Assembly (NCBI GenBank): GCA_029260735.1
Contig: JAJDCR010000055.1
Span: 37,513 to 101,512, forward strand
Length of the DNA: 64,000 nucleotides
Direction of reading: 5' to 3'
Origin: Planctomycetota bacterium
Lineage (GTDB): Bacteria; Planctomycetota; Uabimicrobiia; Uabimicrobiales; Uabimicrobiaceae
Notes under the pieces: model-generated
The model's database searches: none
Seen by the model: the letters and a program-made list of their open reading frames with translations, nothing else
What the model was told of the DNA's origin: nothing
In this document: positions 17,818-26,716 of the stretch, piece by piece
Position numbering within the stretch: position 1 is the stretch's first letter
Layout of the letters: the number at the start of each line of letters is the position of its first letter
Translations under genes and position numbers: made by a program

Positions 17818-19356
17818 TGAAGATAAACAGTATCTCGTCCAACGACGCTCTCCTTCTTTAACCAAAACATCTTCTTTGGCCATCTTTTTTAGGAGGTAAG
17901 AGGCTCGGTTAAGATCAGCTTCTAAGAGCTTACGGCACTGTGTATTGTTAATAGAACCATGCTTTTCAAGGTACTCTAAGATGAGTTTTTCGTCCCCATC
18001 TTCTGTCTCAGAGAAACTCTCTTCGGGAACCTCTCTTTTTGCTTTTTTGGAGGAACGTTTTCGACTACCTCGTAAAATTAGGTCTTCTTGGTCGATCCAT
18101 TCACTTTCGCTACGAATTAGGGCATTTTCTACAATATTTCTGAGCTCTCGGATATTTCCTGGGAAAGAGTAGTCCTTCAATGCTTGGATGGCTTGAGGAG
18201 TTATTTGGGGACTTTTTCGCCCCATTTTTTCGCAAAGGGTATCTAGAAAGTGAGAAACGAGAAGAGAAATGTCTTCTTTTCGTTCTCTCAGCGCAGGAAG
18301 TTCTATTAAGAAACTCGATAGGCGAAAGTAGAGATCTTGGCGAAAGCGTCCTTCTTCAATTTTGTCTTCAATGTCGGCATGAGTGGCTGCCACTATCCGG
18401 ATATCAACTTTTTTAGATTTATTACTTCCGACCGGAGTGATTTCTCCATCTTCCAAAACGCGTAATAACTTGGCCTGCATTTCGTAAGGCATGTCTCCGA
18501 TTTCATCTAAGAAAATGGTTCCTCCATCAGCGCATTCAAAAAGTCCCTTCCGATTACTCGTTGCTCCGGTAAAAGCTCCCTGGACGTGTCCAAAACAAGT
18601 AGACTCAAAAAGATCTGCAGGAATAGAGCAACAGTTTACAGGAATAAAAGCACCTTTGGCTCGCTTTCCTCCAAAATGAATAGCTCGGGCAATAAGTTCT
18701 TTTCCTGTGCCACTCTCTCCTAAAACCAAAACACTGGAACTATCGGCCTTATGTAATTTTCGGATATCTCGAATTATCTTGGCCATAGTTCGACTTTTTC
18801 CCATAAAATTGGAAATGCCCCAGCGTTCTTTTTCTTGCTCAGAGAGAATAGAAATCCTTTCATCAGCAGAGCGAAGCGCTTTTTCTGTTTGCTCTCGCTT
18901 GCGTTTTTCTCGTTGGAGAGCATTGATAGTTTTTTGTAAAGCCGCGTTGCTCTCTTTTAGTTCACGAGCGAGGTGACTAATTTGCAAGTGCGTTTCGACA
19001 CGAGCGAGAACTTCTTCACTTATAAAAGGTTTTGTGACGTAGTCGACTCCTCCCACAGAAAAGGCTTTCACTTTATTTTCGACTTCACTTAAAGCACTCA
19101 AGAAAATGATGGGAATATCCGCATTCAATGGGTCTTTCTTGATCAATTGACAGGTTTCATAACCATCTAAACCAGGCATCATAATATCAAGTAAAATAAG
19201 ATCTGGACGAAGTTGAGGAAGCATATCAACAGCTTGTTGGCCGCTTTGGGCAAAGCTGATTTGGTAGTCCTCTCGTTTTAAAATAGTTCCTAATACTTGA
19301 ATATTTTTAGGAGTGTCATCAATGATAAGAATACAAGAATTACGAATGTCTGACAT
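17815..19356 (-). CDS. Sigma-54-dependent response regulator with unusual C-terminus
   Basis: A receiver domain (ILIIDDTPKNIQVLG, phospho-acceptor Asp in LILLDIMMPGLDGYE) is followed by a coiled coil and a complete AAA+ sigma-54 activator domain: GESGTGKELIARAIH (Walker A), GAFTGA, GGTIFLDEIGDM (Walker B), RQDLYFRL and GNIRELRN. The usual NtrC family ends in a Fis-type helix-turn-helix. Here the last 70 residues (LILEYLEKHGSINNTQCRKL, RASYLLKKMAKEDVLVKEGE) look like a winged helix instead. It is divergent from the two histidine-kinase genes starting at 19596, its likely partners. It should switch on sigma-54 promoters when phosphorylated. Confidence 0.9.
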   Translation of the reverse strand: MSDIRNSCILIIDDTPKNIQVLGTILKREDYQISFAQSGQQAVDMLPQLRPDLILLDIMMPGLDGYETCQLIKKDPLNADIPIIFLSALSEVENKVKAFSVGGVDYVTKPFISEEVLARVETHLQISHLARELKESNAALQKTINALQREKRKREQTEKALRSADERISILSEQEKERWGISNFMGKSRTMAKIIRDIRKLHKADSSSVLVLGESGTGKELIARAIHFGGKRAKGAFIPVNCCSIPADLFESTCFGHVQGAFTGATSNRKGLFECADGGTIFLDEIGDMPYEMQAKLLRVLEDGEITPVGSNKSKKVDIRIVAATHADIEDKIEEGRFRQDLYFRLSSFLIELPALRERKEDISLLVSHFLDTLCEKMGRKSPQITPQAIQALKDYSFPGNIRELRNIVENALIRSESEWIDQEDLILRGSRKRSSKKAKREVPEESFSETEDGDEKLILEYLEKHGSINNTQCRKLLEADLNRASYLLKKMAKEDVLVKEGERRWTRYCLSS

Positions 19357-19514
19357 TAGTCATTTCCTTTAGCAAAGCTCTGTTTCATTTACCTACTTAT
19401 TATCTCATTTTTTGCGGTAAAAGGGAAGTGTTTTTTCTTGATAAGAGAAAGCCCAAAGAGCAGTCCCTATGGAATTTAGATATTTTGAATTCGATTTTGG
19501 AGTATGCAAATACC

Positions 19515-19543
19515 TTGTTTTAAAAATGGGGTTTTTTTATAAT
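19515..19543 (+). promoter_or_regulatory. Candidate sigma-70-type promoter for the REC-kinase operon
   Basis: TTGTTT and TATAAT with a 17-bp spacer lie 53 bp before the ATG at 19596, in the divergent gap shared with the sigma-54 activator gene. The match to consensus is good in the -10 element. Confidence 0.5.
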
Positions 19544-19595
19544 GAGTGAAAAATTTATGACAATTTGATTCTCTTCTCAGAGAAAGCATCCTTCT

Positions 19596-21140
19596 ATGAG
19601 CGAATTTAAAGCGGATATTTTAGTGATCGATGATAACCCTCAAAACTTACGTCTTTTAGTGAGCATACTCAAAGAACGTAACTATCGTGCTCGGCCTGTT
19701 ACTAGTGGATTAATGGCTTTATCCGCTGCACAAGCAAAGGTTCCCGATCTTATTTTATTAGATATTATGATGCCCGAGATGGATGGCTACAGTTTATGCA
19801 AAAAAATCAAAGAAGAGGTTTCAGGAGAAATACCTATTCTTTTTATTAGTGCCCTGCGAGATGAAATGGATAAGGCGAAGGGGTTTGCTGTGGGAGCGGT
19901 TGACTATATTACAAAACCTTTTTTTACAGAAGAAATCATTGCTCGGATAGAAACTCATTTAAAAATAAGTCGCTTAACAAAAGAGTTAAAAAAAAGTAAG
20001 GAGCTAGCAGAAGCGGCTAACCAAACGAAAAGTGAATTCTTAGCAAGTATGAGTCATGAAATTCGAACGCCCTTGAATGCTATATTGGGCTTTACGCAAA
20101 TTCTGAGTCCTCTTCTTGAGGTTCCCCAACAAAAGGAGTACCTTGACTCTATTCACACTAGTGCAAAATCCCTTTTGTGCTTAATCAATGATATCTTAGA
20201 TCTTTCGAAAATAGAAGCAGGAAAACTGGAAGCTTCCTATAGGCCAACAAACTTTAGAGGTGTTTTACAAGAAGTAGAGCAGATTTTTCGCCAAAAAAGT
20301 TTGGCCAAGGGCTTGGAGTTTAAAATTTTAGTCTCCGAAAGTTTTCCAAAATATCTTATTTTTGACGAAGTGCGCTTGCGACAAATCCTTTTGAACTTAG
20401 TCGGGAATGCAATTAAATTTACTCACTCTGGCTATGTTCGCATTTCTGTCGAAGATATCATGGAAGAAGAAAACCGGATTGCGATTAACTTTGTTGTCGA
20501 AGATAGTGGGATTGGGATTGATTTACAAGAGCAGGAAAAAATATTTGAGCCTTTTGAGCAGCAAAAGAAGCAGGACTACCAAAAGTACGGAGGAACAGGC
20601 TTAGGTTTAGCAATTACAAAACGCTTAGTCAAAATACTCGAAGGAAAGATAGAGCTTTTTAGTGAGTTAGGAAAAGGAAGTTCCTTTCAAGTTCGTTTCT
20701 CTGGAGTGGAGATTTTCAATTCTTCTTTAGTAGAAAACCTAGTAGAAAACCTAGCAGAAAACCTTTGTCTTTCTGGGGAAAATATTTCTTTTAGTCATGT
20801 ATCCGAAGAAAAAAAAGAAAAATCGGAGAATGTTTTTCTCCGAAAAGAGAGTTATGATACAAAGCTATTAGCTCAACTCCAGCAATCTCTGAAAAAAGAA
20901 AAATCGGAGTGGGAAAGACTCTCTCAAACTCTCATTGTCAACCAAATAGAGGAGTTTGGTCAGAAGATGCAATCTTTAGCCCAAAAATTTACTTACCCTC
21001 CTTTGGGCTCTTGGGGAGAGAAACTACAAAGAGAAGCAAGTATATTTGATCTAGAGAACTTACCCCAAACCTTAGCTACTTTTCTCGATGTTTTGGAAGA
21101 GGTTATGGAAGAACTTAGGGAGTCCCATGAAAAAATTTAA
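19596..21140 (+). CDS. Response regulator-histidine kinase hybrid
   Basis: The order is inverted compared with classic hybrids. A receiver comes first (VIDDNPQNLRLLVSIL, Asp in LILLDIMMPEMDGYS, Lys in YITKPF), then HisKA with the phospho-acceptor His in SMSHEIRTPLNAILGFTQIL, then HATPase_c (N box LVGNAIKFTHSG, DSGIGID, GTGLGLAITKRLV). There is no membrane segment or sensor domain, so it is a cytoplasmic relay. The last about 100 residues form a helical tail similar to the tail of the next gene. The next gene begins inside its final 14 bp, which suggests coupled translation and a joint phosphorelay. Confidence 0.9.
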   Translation: MSEFKADILVIDDNPQNLRLLVSILKERNYRARPVTSGLMALSAAQAKVPDLILLDIMMPEMDGYSLCKKIKEEVSGEIPILFISALRDEMDKAKGFAVGAVDYITKPFFTEEIIARIETHLKISRLTKELKKSKELAEAANQTKSEFLASMSHEIRTPLNAILGFTQILSPLLEVPQQKEYLDSIHTSAKSLLCLINDILDLSKIEAGKLEASYRPTNFRGVLQEVEQIFRQKSLAKGLEFKILVSESFPKYLIFDEVRLRQILLNLVGNAIKFTHSGYVRISVEDIMEEENRIAINFVVEDSGIGIDLQEQEKIFEPFEQQKKQDYQKYGGTGLGLAITKRLVKILEGKIELFSELGKGSSFQVRFSGVEIFNSSLVENLVENLAENLCLSGENISFSHVSEEKKEKSENVFLRKESYDTKLLAQLQQSLKKEKSEWERLSQTLIVNQIEEFGQKMQSLAQKFTYPPLGSWGEKLQREASIFDLENLPQTLATFLDVLEEVMEELRESHEKI

Positions 21141-22590
21141 GTCGCAAGAGCCTAAACATAAAAGCGAAGAGAAAAACGAGCCAGTAGTTTCCGTGCAAAA
21201 TAATTTTATTGCCCACATGAGCCACGAGTTACGCTCTCCCTTAAATGCCATTCTTGGCTTTTCTCAACTTCTCGCCCACAATAAACAACTTCCAGCAGAA
21301 TCTCGGGAGCAAGCAAGTATAATCTATCGTTCGGGAGAACACCTCCTTGCTCTAATTAATCAAGTTCTTGATTTATCAAAGATGGAGTCAGGGCAGGAAA
21401 ATTTAGAGGAAAACAATTTTGATCTATACGCTCTTCTCCACGAGTTAGAGGAAATGTTCATTCTGAGAGCAGAAGAAAAAAGATTAAAACTAGTTTTACA
21501 GTGGAATAAAAAACTCCCTCGCTATATCTGTGCAGATGAAAGTAAGCTCCGACAAATTTTGCACAACCTTTTTTCGAATGCGATTAAATTCACTTCTCAA
21601 GGAGGGGTGGAGCTTCGGGTGGAGGCCCAAACAAATCCAAGCTCCTCAGGCAAAGATTTAGAGATATTTTTTGAGTTGGAAGATAGTGGTTGTGGGATTT
21701 CTCGCGAAGAGTTTAGCAAAGTTTTTCTCCCATTTCAACAAACAAAGTCAGGAGAAAAAATCCAAGAAGGGACAGGCTTGGGAATGTCCATTAGTGCAAG
21801 TTTTGTCCGCTTAATGGGCGGAAAAATATCTCTCGAAAGCAAACTAAATAAAGGAAGTACTTTTCGTTTTTCTATTCAGGCTCAACTCCGAGAAGTCTAT
21901 GATGTTCCCATAAAGAAAAAACATCGGAAGGTTTTAGGTTTAAAATCTAGCCAAAAGAAATTTCGTTTGTTGATTGCGGACGATGACAAAATTAACAGTC
22001 TTCTTTTACGAAAAATACTAGAACCATTAGAGGTAGAGTGTAAAGAAGCAGAAAATGGAGAAAAAGCGATAGATCTTTGGAGAAAGTTTTGTCCCCATCT
22101 GATTTTAATGGATATTAAAATGCCCTTGATGGGAGGACTTGAGGCTTGTCAATATATCAAAAATCATTCCCCAGAAAAGGCTCCCATTGTTATTGCTCTG
22201 GGAGTCTCTGGTTTGCCCCAAGAAAAATCACTTCTGAGAAGAGTGGGCTGTGACGATTTATTAGAAAAGCCTATCCAAGAATTTGCGGTTTTTGCTCTTT
22301 TAGAAAAATACCTGGGCTTGGAATACATCTACGAAGAAAACAAAGAAGAAATGGTAACTCAATCAGCGGAATTGCGCTTTCCCAATCAACTAGCAATGCT
22401 ACCAGAGTTTCTTCAAGAGAAACTCGAAGAAGCTGCGACCCAAGCGGATTTAGAAAACATTCAATCTATGGTCGGGATAATTCGCCAGAAAAACCCTCTC
22501 CTTGCTCTTACCATTTCTGGTTTAGCTCACCAGTTTGACTATGGAAAAATTTTGGAGGGATTGGAAGAGGCGAAGAGTATCCGTGGGTGA
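21127..22590 (+). CDS. Hybrid histidine kinase with C-terminal receiver
   Basis: HisKA (AHMSHELRSPLNAILGFSQL), HATPase_c (LFSNAIKFTSQGGVELRV, DSGCGIS, GTGLGMSISASFVRLMGG) and a receiver (LLIADDDKINSLLLRKIL, Asp in LILMDIKMPLMGG) are all intact. A helical tail follows (ATQADLENIQSMVGIIRQ, QFDYGKILEGLEEA), an extension common after receivers of large hybrid kinases. I chose the ATG at 21127 because AGGGAG lies 5 bp upstream. It overlaps the previous stop by 14 bp. No transmembrane or PAS sensor is present, so input must come through a partner, probably the upstream REC-kinase. The divergent sigma-54 activator is the likely output. Confidence 0.9.
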   Translation: MKKFKSQEPKHKSEEKNEPVVSVQNNFIAHMSHELRSPLNAILGFSQLLAHNKQLPAESREQASIIYRSGEHLLALINQVLDLSKMESGQENLEENNFDLYALLHELEEMFILRAEEKRLKLVLQWNKKLPRYICADESKLRQILHNLFSNAIKFTSQGGVELRVEAQTNPSSSGKDLEIFFELEDSGCGISREEFSKVFLPFQQTKSGEKIQEGTGLGMSISASFVRLMGGKISLESKLNKGSTFRFSIQAQLREVYDVPIKKKHRKVLGLKSSQKKFRLLIADDDKINSLLLRKILEPLEVECKEAENGEKAIDLWRKFCPHLILMDIKMPLMGGLEACQYIKNHSPEKAPIVIALGVSGLPQEKSLLRRVGCDDLLEKPIQEFAVFALLEKYLGLEYIYEENKEEMVTQSAELRFPNQLAMLPEFLQEKLEEAATQADLENIQSMVGIIRQKNPLLALTISGLAHQFDYGKILEGLEEAKSIRG

Positions 22591-22624
22591 CAAATAGATG
22601 TGACAAATAGATGACAACCCACGG
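22581..22624. terminator. Stem-loop between convergent genes
   Basis: CCGTGGGT and ACCCACGG pair perfectly around a 28-base loop made of two tandem TGACAAATAGATG copies. AAAACTAGTTTTATTTTT follows. The stem overlaps the hybrid-kinase stop codon and lies 11 bp before the end of the convergent cytochrome gene, a natural place for a terminator. The large loop makes it less than ideal. Confidence 0.5.
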
Positions 22625-22634
22625 AAAACTAGTT

Positions 22635-22997
22635 TTATTTTTGCTCAGCAGCGAGTTTTTCCTTGTAACCATTCTTAACACTGTCAATCACAGTATGAAC
22701 ATAAGCCTGAATATCTTTCATATCTTGAGCTTGTAAGTCGGCTTTACGAATCATGCTAGGCAAGACTTCATCCCAAGCAGCGGTGGGTAACTCTTCAGGA
22801 TATATTAAGCGGTGGCACTCTACACAGTTTTGTACCATGACAGGGCGACCTCGCTCAAGTGCTGTAATGTCCATATTCTCAGCAAGCATATCATATTTTT
22901 TTAGTTCAGAAGCTGTTGGTAGAACATAGTTAGCGCAAGAAACTAAAGTTATTGTAACGATAAAGGCACATAGATTTATTAGCTGTTTTTTATTCAT
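22635..22997 (-). CDS. Mono-heme c-type cytochrome lipoprotein
   Basis: A type II signal (TITLVSC, Cys near residue 21) anchors a small protein of 120 residues. It has one heme-binding motif, CVECH, preceded by ERGRPVMVQNC, and downstream helices ending in MKDIQAYVHTVIDSV, the pattern of a cytochrome c fold. A Met after the heme (VLPSMIRKA) may be the axial ligand. The gene starts 13 bp after the porin gene on the same strand, and the pair shares the upstream region with two Fur-like palindromes. I infer an envelope electron carrier connected with iron, but this is not proven. Confidence 0.8.
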   Translation of the reverse strand: MNKKQLINLCAFIVTITLVSCANYVLPTASELKKYDMLAENMDITALERGRPVMVQNCVECHRLIYPEELPTAAWDEVLPSMIRKADLQAQDMKDIQAYVHTVIDSVKNGYKEKLAAEQK

Positions 22998-23010
22998 CTT
23001 CTTTCCTTCT

Positions 23011-24375
23011 TTAGAATACCCACGCTAAACCAAAGTTATACAGGGTATCCAAATCTCCCTCGTTGTCATCATTACGTAACTGCACATCTGCTTTAAGAGC
23101 TAAATTAGCTTGGAAAAAGAAAGTAAAACCAAAGGTTACTTCTTCTCTTGTCCCTGCTTTATCTCTCTGAATACCGGAAGGTAACTTATGTTGGGTGTCA
23201 ACATAATCATAACGTCCAAATATGACTAACTCTGATTTTCTAAAGCGTCCTGTTTTCCAGCTTTCGGGCATAACCCTTAAAGCTAGCTCGACGTTTCCAC
23301 CCATAATCCCTTCGGCCACCCCGTTACCAATTTCACGAGCTCCATTGATATGTTCATAGGCAAAATTTCCGCGGATTTCTAGTCGTCCAAAAGCTAAATA
23401 GGTGAAATCTACCGCATAAATTTGTAGATCGGCATCAAGACCAGGATTAACTCCTTTGTTGCCGTTGTCAAGTCCTCCATAGTACATCGATAATCCTAGA
23501 CGAAAGGCATCGCCCAAGTAGGAGCTGAGTTCAGGAGAAATATCAATACGCATTGTCAAAGCTGCTTCATTGAGACTAGGCCGTTCCTTGATCCGCCCGT
23601 CACGAATCCCTTTGACCGCATTAAACTGAGATCCATCTAAACCTGAAACGACATAAGCTTCGTAAGATAACCATGGTAGCGGTTGCCCAAAAATTCCTAC
23701 ACCATCGGCAGACCAAGTAGAAGGAATGATAAAAGTATCGAAGAGAGAACGTTCCACTCCATTAAAACTAGTGGGCTCATGATGATGATTGATATAGCCC
23801 ACAGGAATAAGAATTCGCCCAATTCGGGCATTAATAGCTGGATCAAGAGCAAAGTCCAGGTGAAGTTGCTCTATAACTAGTTCTCCTCCTGAATCTTTGT
23901 TGACAAAACTGTGCTCAATTTCTATTTCGCTATGGAGCATAATCCAGTCGCTAAACTGATAACCAATGTAAAAAACGAGACGATGGATATCGCTAAAATC
24001 GTTATCATTTCCTTCTTGAAAATTAGCACTAAAATCACCATAGCCGCCAAAGCTAAAGCGGTTGAAGCTAGAGAAGGAATCAAATATGCTAGCCCGAGCA
24101 TTGGCGGGAATTTCTTCATTCAATATACTACGGACTTCTTCGCGTAAATCACGGGAGCTGCTCTCTACTTTTTTTTCCTTTAGTTTTGTTATTTGCTCAG
24201 ACATTTCTGTCATTTGTTTTTGCTCTTCTACTTTAGAGCTTTTTAGTTCTCTGAGCTCCTCAATGAGTAGCTCTATTTTTTCCTCTAGTTTTTCGATTTT
24301 CTTGTTTGCATTTTCATCGGTAAAAACGAGAGGTAAAGTGCAAATGTACATAAGCAAAACGATAATTCGTTTCAT
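23011..24375 (-). CDS. Outer-membrane porin-like beta-barrel with N-terminal coiled coil
   Basis: A signal peptide is followed by a Glu/Lys coiled coil (about 25-75, similar to the periplasmic coils of Planctomycetes and Thermotoga-type porins). The remaining 350 residues alternate polar and aromatic residues (FSFGGYGDFSANFQE, FSDWIMLHSEIEIEHSF, LYNFGLAWVF at the C-terminus). The terminal Phe is typical of outer-membrane barrels, and the overall look is close to OprO/OprP-type porins. The substrate cannot be read from sequence. The two palindromes at 24411 and 24474 upstream suggest metal-dependent control, so an iron-related substrate is a fair guess. AGAAAGGAT precedes the ATG by 13 bp. Confidence 0.8.
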   Translation of the reverse strand: MKRIIVLLMYICTLPLVFTDENANKKIEKLEEKIELLIEELRELKSSKVEEQKQMTEMSEQITKLKEKKVESSSRDLREEVRSILNEEIPANARASIFDSFSSFNRFSFGGYGDFSANFQEGNDNDFSDIHRLVFYIGYQFSDWIMLHSEIEIEHSFVNKDSGGELVIEQLHLDFALDPAINARIGRILIPVGYINHHHEPTSFNGVERSLFDTFIIPSTWSADGVGIFGQPLPWLSYEAYVVSGLDGSQFNAVKGIRDGRIKERPSLNEAALTMRIDISPELSSYLGDAFRLGLSMYYGGLDNGNKGVNPGLDADLQIYAVDFTYLAFGRLEIRGNFAYEHINGAREIGNGVAEGIMGGNVELALRVMPESWKTGRFRKSELVIFGRYDYVDTQHKLPSGIQRDKAGTREEVTFGFTFFFQANLALKADVQLRNDDNEGDLDTLYNFGLAWVF

Positions 24376-24410
24376 GGAAGACAGATATCCTTTCTAAATT
24401 TAGTTATTTT

Positions 24411-24433
24411 GATAATGAGACTCTTTCTCATTG
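24411..24433. promoter_or_regulatory. Fur-like operator, proximal copy
   Basis: AATGAGA-N5-TCTCATT is a perfect 7-5-7 palindrome that starts with GATAATGAGA, very close to the classic Fur box GATAATGATAATCATTATC. It lies 36 bp upstream of the porin ATG. An identical copy is 63 bp further away. Confidence 0.6.
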
Positions 24434-24473
24434 ATTTGTTTCGTTAATTAAATAACAATGTTATTTTGAATTT

Positions 24474-24496
24474 GATAATGAGACTCTTTCTCATTG
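24474..24496. promoter_or_regulatory. Fur-like operator, distal copy
   Basis: This is identical over 23 bp to the proximal copy, including both 7-bp arms. The flanks also match (GTTATTTTGA on the left of each), so the pair arose by local duplication. Two spaced boxes would permit cooperative repression. Confidence 0.6.
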
Positions 24497-24590
24497 TGTG
24501 GGGGAAAATCTCTTATTCGGTAGCTAGGGAATTATACAAAATCAAATTTTGTTTGCAAGATTTATTTTGATTTTTTGCATGATACTATTT

Positions 24591-26693
24591 CTAAATTTTC
24601 TCCGCTAAAGGATCTTCTGTCAATCCGAATTCTCCTCGGGGGTGAGGAAAAGGTAAATAATCAGGAGGAACAATATAAACAGGAACCGAACTGACATAAG
24701 GCTTTCCGCCCACAGGCTGAATTTTCACCCGAAGTTCGCAACGTATGTCAAAATCTAACATTCCAGAAGAAAGTTGAATGTAGTAGGGAATTTCTTGAGG
24801 AATTTGAATTTCACCAGAAATAGTTTTTTCTTCTTCAGGGGTAACCCAGTCGCCTTTTCCGTGCTCAACTTTGTTATGGTAAATTTGATCCAAAGGATTG
24901 GGGCCAAAGCACGAAAAACTTACTTCTACTTGCTCTATTTCTGTTTTTTTACGACTACTTAACTGAATGGAGTACTCCATCTTATCTCCGGGGGAAAAAA
25001 TATTCTTATTTATTTTGATTTTTGATTGTATTTTCAAAAAAAGTGTATCTCTAAGTAAGCCCCAAGAGAAAACAACAAAGAGAAAAATTCGAGCAAAGAA
25101 AACTAAGGCTAAGTAAAAAACAAGGCCGACAACTATGGTAAAAGTTAAAGCAACAAGAAAGCCACTGTTGACCCAGCTAGCTAAAAAGCAAAAGGGAAGG
25201 GCTAAGAGGAAAAGAACAAAGAAACAGCTTTCATAGCTTTGATATTTCTCATATTTTTGAACATACTCGTCTTTGACAAATTTAGCCATGCGATAGTCTG
25301 GCAGATAGTAGATTTTCTTTAGTTTTTTGTTTTTACTAGGAAAGATCTCTACTTCAGTTTTGTTGACTACTCGAGGTACTCCATGAGCTAAAAGAGCTAC
25401 TTTTAAAAAATAAGAAAATTTTCCATTCTCATTTTGATAAGAAAAAGGTCCTTCACCAGGAACTTCTAAAGAAAAGTTATATGTTTTTTTACTATGCTGG
25501 AGAAACTCTCCTTCCTTCAGTATCGTGAGTTGCTCGGAGGGACCAAAAAGAAACTTGCTATCTCCAAAGCGATTTTGTTGTTCTGACTCCCAAACTAAAC
25601 AAAGAACAAGTTTTGCTTCGGAAAAGCCTTTTTCTAAGAAAACTTCAATTTCTCCTGTAATTTTATTTCCTTCTCGAAACTTTTTGGTCGGGAGAATAAT
25701 ACAAAGTTCTTTTTCTTCTATTTCTTTTTTCTTAATCGATTCTGCTTTTTTATTTTCGGGAATTGAATTTTCTGCTTGAGAGTCTTGGTTAACTTTTTTT
25801 TCTGTATTTTGGGAAAGAGAATTTTCTGATGGTTTTGTTGAGCTGGATAAGGGAGAAGTGGATCTTTGTAAACTTTTTCCCCTGCCATAAATAATCCCTT
25901 GGCGCGTAAAAATATAATGCAAGGGAGCAGAAATAAAAAGTAAGTAGGCCGTTAAAGGAATTTGGGCTAGATGACCATTTTGCTCTATTTGAAAGAGAGT
26001 GACATAGGAAACATAAATATAACCGAAGCTAACTAAGGCAAGGAGAAGTACTCCCTCTGCGAGAATTCCAGCAAAAAAACCATTTAGCTGCCGAGGAAGA
26101 AAACCTCTTTCGATAAGAAAAGTAAATAGGAAAAAACTCAAAATGGAGATTTGACCAAAGATTTCAGGAACGGTTCCTTGAGACCAAAGTAGATAGGTCA
26201 AAAAAACTATACAGGCCAAGCGGATGGTGTTATTTCGAGAAAACAACTTTTTTTGTGAAACAACTCCTCCTAAGACTAAAGCAATTGTTAAGCCCATCAT
26301 GGCTTGAGAACTGTAGGTAAAAAAAAGAGCTAAGGCTGATATTACATAAAGACTCAGCTGGAAAATCATAAACAAGCAACCCACTTCTTGGATAATGGTT
26401 GAGCCAAAAGAAACAGAAGAGAAAAAAGGATGAACGGTTTCTTTTTCCCACATAGGCCCAGAAACAAAGGAAAGTAAAGTGGCTAAAAATATCCCTCCGA
26501 CAAAAGCAAAGGAAAAAAATAGAAACATCTCTTCGAGAGTTGTTGGTTCTTTTTGAAACCATAGAAATGTTCCGACTAAAATTATTCCCAAACTTGTCAT
26601 TTTCAGGGCGTTTTCTCTTTTTTCATCCAGGCGGCTCAAAAGGATCAAACGAAGTCGCCTGGGATCATGTGATTCTTTAGTGCTAGAGTTCAT
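24591..26693 (-). CDS. Multi-pass membrane protein with arrestin-like beta domain
   Basis: The N-terminal 265 residues hold about eight membrane helices (MTSLGIILVGTFLWF, FSFAFVGGIFLATLLSFVSG, VSFGYIYVSYVTLF). A soluble region follows with GNKITGEIEVFLEKGFSEAK and ALLAHGVPRVVNKTEVEIFP, the pattern of an arrestin-like beta sandwich. Two more helices (about 495-540) and a second beta region (MEYSIQLSSRKKTEIEQVEV) complete it. No enzyme motif is present. It is the last of three tightly packed minus-strand genes, with a 23-bp gap from the DUF3592-like gene. The function is unknown, and a membrane scaffold or trafficking-type role is speculative. Confidence 0.7.
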   Translation of the reverse strand: MNSSTKESHDPRRLRLILLSRLDEKRENALKMTSLGIILVGTFLWFQKEPTTLEEMFLFFSFAFVGGIFLATLLSFVSGPMWEKETVHPFFSSVSFGSTIIQEVGCLFMIFQLSLYVISALALFFTYSSQAMMGLTIALVLGGVVSQKKLFSRNNTIRLACIVFLTYLLWSQGTVPEIFGQISILSFFLFTFLIERGFLPRQLNGFFAGILAEGVLLLALVSFGYIYVSYVTLFQIEQNGHLAQIPLTAYLLFISAPLHYIFTRQGIIYGRGKSLQRSTSPLSSSTKPSENSLSQNTEKKVNQDSQAENSIPENKKAESIKKKEIEEKELCIILPTKKFREGNKITGEIEVFLEKGFSEAKLVLCLVWESEQQNRFGDSKFLFGPSEQLTILKEGEFLQHSKKTYNFSLEVPGEGPFSYQNENGKFSYFLKVALLAHGVPRVVNKTEVEIFPSKNKKLKKIYYLPDYRMAKFVKDEYVQKYEKYQSYESCFFVLFLLALPFCFLASWVNSGFLVALTFTIVVGLVFYLALVFFARIFLFVVFSWGLLRDTLFLKIQSKIKINKNIFSPGDKMEYSIQLSSRKKTEIEQVEVSFSCFGPNPLDQIYHNKVEHGKGDWVTPEEEKTISGEIQIPQEIPYYIQLSSGMLDFDIRCELRVKIQPVGGKPYVSSVPVYIVPPDYLPFPHPRGEFGLTEDPLAEKI

Positions 26694-26716
26694 AAAAAGA
26701 CCTTTTCCGGCTTTCT

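Noticed and set aside
20713..20765. Possible short tandem repeat in the REC-kinase gene (VENLVENLAENL)
   Set aside because: It is only a brief coding repeat in a linker helix, with no sign of wider structure.
24062..24397. Ser-rich plus-strand ORF opposite the porin coiled coil
   Set aside because: The Ser/Phe bias is what a Glu/Lys-rich coil yields on the other strand. There is no independent evidence for a gene.
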